Origin: JABMQB01 sp963678235
GTDB lineage: Bacteria; Bacteroidota; Bacteroidia; Bacteroidales; Prolixibacteraceae
DNA: 64,000 nt
NCBI GenBank assembly: GCA_963678235.1
Contig: OY782766.1
Coordinates: 310,001 to 374,000, forward strand
Direction: 5' to 3'
The translations under genes and the position numbers were made by a program. The notes beneath the pieces are model-generated. The model made no database searches. It saw only the letters and a list, made by a program, of their open reading frames with translations, and was not told where the DNA came from. Shown here piece after piece: positions 61,127 through 64,000 of the stretch (position 1 is its first letter; every line of letters begins with the position of its first letter).

Positions 61127-61322
61127 AAGTAATGGATAAAAGATAAAAGGATAAAGGGATGTTGGGTACGAAGAAATAGATATTTGTAGTCGATTTAAGA
61201 AGCTCAGGAAGAATAAGCCATCGTTTGAAAATCAGCTTCGTCAACTGCTTGCAATAAATCATATTAACATTAATCTGTTTGGAGCTTTTTTGCTTTCTTC
61301 TTAGCACATCAAAAAAACTTGT

Positions 61323-61330
61323 TACTTTTG
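61323..61330 (+). promoter_or_regulatory. -7 promoter box candidate for the DUF5063 gene group
   Basis: TACTTTTG, an exact TAnnTTTG match, 20 bp before the ATG at 61351. The upstream TTG is not at the best distance. The preceding 200 bp has no gene. Confidence 0.4.
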
Positions 61331-61350
61331 CATGTTGAAAGTAAAATGCC

Positions 61351-61983
61351 ATGAGCGAAGGTACTTTAGGCCATATAGTTTATTCTAAAAATGTTATTGA
61401 GTTTGTAACGGTTGCAAATGAATATTGCAACATGATGGAAGGCAAAGGGAATGAACCTTTGTCTGTTATGCTGGGCAGGCTTCAGAAGATCCTTCCACTG
61501 GTTTACTTAAAAGCTTCTATGCTACCGAAAGTTGAACCGGTTTTGGATGAGGAATTGGAAAAATTTGTATCGGAACTGGATTACAATATGTTGCTACAAA
61601 AATGGATGAAATTATTGGGGGAACACGATGCATTTAAAGAAGTTTTTGCGGCAGGAATGGAATTTAGCGAAGAAGCAATTGAAAATACAATCTCAGAAAA
61701 CTTAATGGATATTTATCAGGATTTGAAGGAATTTATCACTTCTTTTAGTCTTGGCAACGAAGAAGTAATGAACGATTCGCTTAGCGAGTGCATCTTAAGT
61801 TTTGAACAGTATTGGGGACAAAATCTTGTAAATGTGCTGCGGCCCATTCATGCTTTATTGGTTAGCGGTAAAGATTTGGATGAAGTTTCAGAGGAAGATA
61901 GAAGTTCTTCAGAAGAAAGTGCCAATAGCGAAACCGATTGGGTCGATGGTTTTTTTGATCAGTTCAGGGATGGCGAAATTTAA
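61351..61983 (+). CDS. DUF5063 family protein
   Basis: 210 residues, cytoplasmic, mostly alpha-helical and acidic. KNVIEFVTVANEYCNMMEG and LQKILPLVYLKASMLP are typical of the family, and the C-terminus is Asp/Glu/Ser-rich ending WVDGFFDQFRDGEI. The family is conserved in Bacteroidota without a known role. It lies 8 bp before the exonuclease gene, so the two (and the next methyltransferase gene) probably share a transcript, which hints at nucleic acid processing. Confidence 0.85.
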   Translation: MSEGTLGHIVYSKNVIEFVTVANEYCNMMEGKGNEPLSVMLGRLQKILPLVYLKASMLPKVEPVLDEELEKFVSELDYNMLLQKWMKLLGEHDAFKEVFAAGMEFSEEAIENTISENLMDIYQDLKEFITSFSLGNEEVMNDSLSECILSFEQYWGQNLVNVLRPIHALLVSGKDLDEVSEEDRSSSEESANSETDWVDGFFDQFRDGEI

Positions 61984-61991
61984 ATTTGGGT

Positions 61992-62564
61992 ATGTTTAAA
62001 GAAAGTATAACAAAAGAAGAATTAGCGGAATTGCCTTTGGTTCAGTTTGATGGGACAATTACAATTGTTGAAGATATGAACCAGGTTGACCCAATTGCAG
62101 GATATTTGAAAGAACAAAAGATAATTGGTTTCGACACGGAAACAAGGCCATCCTTTAAAAAAGGAAATGTAAACCAGGTTGCTTTGCTTCAGCTTTCAAC
62201 AAACGATCAAGCTTTTTTATTTCGCCTTAATAAAATTGGTTTGCCAAACAGGATTGTAGATATTTTAAAATCACAAGATATTATTAAAGCCGGGGTTGCA
62301 ATCCGAGACGATATTAAAGTTTTACAAAGTATTAAGAAATTTACACCAAATGGATTTGTAGAATTGCAGGATCAGGTACAGGAGTTTGGTATCCAGAATT
62401 TTAGCCTTAAAAAAATAATGGGCATCGTATTGGGTTGCAGGATATCGAAGGCGCAGCAACTTTCGAACTGGGAAGCAGAAATGCTCACCGAAGCCCAGCA
62501 AATATATGCCGCAACTGATGCCTGGGCGGCTTTAAAAATCTATCAAAATTTATATACCAATTAG
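61992..62564 (+). CDS. 3'-5' exonuclease (RNase D / DnaQ-like DEDDy fold)
   Basis: 190 residues from the ATG at 61992 (a TTG two codons earlier is in frame). Exo I IIGFDTETRPSF has the catalytic Asp and Glu, Exo II is in IIKAGVAIRDDIKVL, and Exo III is YAATDAWAALKIY with the Tyr and Asp of the DEDDy type. It is a single-domain enzyme lacking HRDC domains. Substrate (RNA or DNA) cannot be decided. It follows the DUF5063 gene by 8 bp and precedes the methyltransferase by 6 bp. Confidence 0.9.
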   Translation: MFKESITKEELAELPLVQFDGTITIVEDMNQVDPIAGYLKEQKIIGFDTETRPSFKKGNVNQVALLQLSTNDQAFLFRLNKIGLPNRIVDILKSQDIIKAGVAIRDDIKVLQSIKKFTPNGFVELQDQVQEFGIQNFSLKKIMGIVLGCRISKAQQLSNWEAEMLTEAQQIYAATDAWAALKIYQNLYTN

Positions 62565-62570
62565 TTATTT

Positions 62571-63761
62571 ATGGACAGCCAATTTACAAGTGTTGTTTTA
62601 AAATCAGGGAAAGATCAATCGTTAAAAAGATTTCACCCATGGGTTTTTTCAGGTGCGATAAAAAAAATAAAAGGGCCTGTTAATGAAGGTGATGTGGTGG
62701 CTGTTTATTCCAATAAAGATGAATTTCTTGGAATAGGCCATTACCAAATTGGTTCCATTGCAGTCCGAATTTTTTCTTTTGAAGAGATTACGCCGGATTA
62801 TGATTTTTGGAAACAAAAAATACAATCAGCATATACACTTCGTGAAAAAATATTTTTAGCAGATAATTCGGAAACAAATGTGTTTCGTTTGGTAAATGCC
62901 GAAGGGGATGGAATGCCCGGATTGATCATCGATTATTACAACGGAGTTGCAGTTTTGCAAATGCATTCTATCGGGATGTACCTAATTCGGGAGCAATTGA
63001 AAGATGCCCTCGTTGAGGTTTTGGGAGATAAACTAACTGCGGTCTACGATAAAAGCGAAAAGACTTTGCCGTTTAAATCAAAAATTGAATTTAAAGATGG
63101 CTACCTATTTGGAAAAGAAACAGCAAAACAGGTTTCTGAATATGGATTGAAGTTTAATGTGGATTGGGAAAGCGGTCAGAAAACTGGTTTTTTTATTGAT
63201 CAACGCGAAAATCGAAAATTGGTAGAGACCTACGCAAAAGGACGTGATGTTTTAAACATGTTTTGTTATACCGGGGGCTTCTCCTTTTTTGCAATGCGCG
63301 GTGGGGCAAACCTGGTACATTCAGTTGATGCATCGGCTAAGGCAATTGACCTTACCAACGAAAACGTTTCTTTAAATTTTGAAAACGATGACCGGCATAA
63401 AGCTTTTGCAGTTGATGCCTTTGATTATTTAAAAGATATAAAAGATACATACGACCTCATAATTTTAGATCCTCCTGCTTTCGCGAAACACAGGGATTCT
63501 TTGCATCGTGCCTTATTAGGTTACAAGAGACTTAACGCCAGGGCATTCGAGCAAATTCGTCCCGGGGGCATAGTATTCACATTTTCCTGCTCTCAAGTGG
63601 TTTCGAAAGACAAGTTCAGGGAAGCTGTATTTTCAGGGGCGGCAATAGCTGGCCGTAAAGTGAGCATATTGCACCAAATGACCCAGCCGGCAGATCATCC
63701 GGTAAATATTTATCATCCCGAAGGGGAATACCTGAAAGGCTTGGTTTTGTATATTGAATAA
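62571..63761 (+). CDS. class I rRNA cytosine methyltransferase, RlmI-like
   Basis: 396 residues. An N-terminal PUA domain (about 1-75, HPWVFSGAIKKIKGPVNEGDVVAVY) is followed by an EEHEE-like region and the SAM domain. Visible motifs are VNAEGDGMPGLIIDYY, DQRENRKLV, MFCYTGGFSFFAMRGGA (motif I) and LIILDPPAFAKH (motif IV). It belongs to the COG1092 family, whose E. coli member makes m5C in 23S rRNA; the exact target here is inferred only. It is third in a likely operon with DUF5063 and the exonuclease. Confidence 0.92.
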   Translation: MDSQFTSVVLKSGKDQSLKRFHPWVFSGAIKKIKGPVNEGDVVAVYSNKDEFLGIGHYQIGSIAVRIFSFEEITPDYDFWKQKIQSAYTLREKIFLADNSETNVFRLVNAEGDGMPGLIIDYYNGVAVLQMHSIGMYLIREQLKDALVEVLGDKLTAVYDKSEKTLPFKSKIEFKDGYLFGKETAKQVSEYGLKFNVDWESGQKTGFFIDQRENRKLVETYAKGRDVLNMFCYTGGFSFFAMRGGANLVHSVDASAKAIDLTNENVSLNFENDDRHKAFAVDAFDYLKDIKDTYDLIILDPPAFAKHRDSLHRALLGYKRLNARAFEQIRPGGIVFTFSCSQVVSKDKFREAVFSGAAIAGRKVSILHQMTQPADHPVNIYHPEGEYLKGLVLYIE

Positions 63762-63784
63762 TAACACCTTAAATTTCCTTAATT

Positions 63785-64000
63785 ATGACAAGCGAAAACA
63801 TTGTTAAACTACTCAACGAAGAAGTTAACGAAAAGTCTTTGGAAGAAACACTTGGATTTATTGCCTCGAAATACGCCGGTAAAATTGTTTTTACGAGCAG
63901 TTTTGGGTACGAGGATCAGGTGATCACGGATATGATATTTAGAAATAATTTTGACATTGAGGTGATTACTCTCGATACTGGAAGGATGTTTGAAGAAACC
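63785..64000 (+). CDS. cysH: phosphoadenylyl-sulfate (PAPS/APS) reductase, N-terminal part
   Basis: The ATG at 63785 starts 72 open codons to the window edge. The translation begins MTSENIVKLLNEEVNEKSLE and continues IVFTSSFGYEDQVITDMIF and VITLDTGRMFEET. The SSFGYEDQ and TLDTGRMFEET motifs are the PP-loop region of adenylyl-sulfate reductases in assimilatory sulfate reduction to sulfite. The SSFGxEDQ and LDTGRxF pattern suggests an APS/PAPS reductase; the cysteine motifs that separate the two lie beyond the edge. Confidence 0.88.
   Translation, partial: MTSENIVKLLNEEVNEKSLEETLGFIASKYAGKIVFTSSFGYEDQVITDMIFRNNFDIEVITLDTGRMFEET

Overview
The window reads as a chromosomal segment of a low-GC Bacteroidota bacterium, most likely a polysaccharide-degrading, possibly marine member of the Marinilabiliales or a neighbouring order (the order is inference). 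Support comes from type IX secretion (T9SS) C-terminal sorting domains on two proteins, a PorG-like protein next to UppS and BamA, lipoproteins with Bacteroidota-style signal peptides, TAnnTTTG-type -7 promoter boxes with a TTG about 17-18 nt upstream, few Shine-Dalgarno sequences, and carbohydrate-active enzymes (GH29, GH95, PL1, GH77). No rRNA, tRNA, CRISPR array or prophage was found.

Layout. 1-2.7 kb: TCA-cycle pair aconitase and NADP-isocitrate dehydrogenase (cut by the left edge). 2.9-10 kb: GH29 fucosidase, a pentameric ligand-gated ion channel homologue, FolE, an orphan membrane histidine kinase and MalQ. 10-19.9 kb: PdxJ and a hydrolase on the minus strand, then a plus-strand cell-envelope run: CBS protein, NadK, PorG-like, UppS, BamA, two Skp/OmpH chaperones and MurI. 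19.9-23.5 kb: DEAD-box helicase and the selenium pair SelD-MnmH. 23.6-36.3 kb: secreted pectate lyase, membrane spermidine-synthase-like protein, NudC, a MarR-EFR1 flavodoxin/ferredoxin pair, a VOC protein, a frameshifted GyrI-like gene behind a GH95 fucosidase, a serine hydrolase and an acetyltransferase. 36.5-38.7 kb: a TonB-dependent receptor carrying the CxxxM and HxM motifs of the OprC/NosA copper importers.

38.7-46.3 kb is an accessory block with long gene-poor spacers: YdeI-like protein, DUF4349 lipoprotein, a complete 1007-bp IS982-family element with imperfect terminal repeats and an 8-bp target duplication, two exported proteins of unknown function, and a Fic protein. Dispersed intergenic repeats lie at its right end and at other places in the window.

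46.3-64 kb returns to housekeeping: RecG, a shrunken methyltransferase-like protein, a lone ABC ATPase, a PduO-type cobalamin adenosyltransferase, a small DUF2795 protein as its own transcription unit, then a minus-strand group GuaB, three PpiC/SurA-type foldases, MoxR and an OstA/LptA-like protein, and finally RecQ, a DUF5063 protein, a 3'-5' exonuclease, an RlmI-like methyltransferase and the start of a CysH-like reductase.

Two gene groups work toward one end, building the outer membrane. PorG-like, UppS, BamA and Skp provide T9SS assembly, lipid carrier synthesis, beta-barrel insertion and periplasmic chaperoning. The PPIase/OstA group provides barrel folding and lipopolysaccharide transport. 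I did not find an obvious new multi-gene defence or mobile system. The strongest individual curiosities are the ion channel, the copper-type receptor, the GGY repeat inside BamA, the degenerate methyltransferase-like protein, the single-base frameshift in the GyrI-like gene, and the dispersed repeat family.
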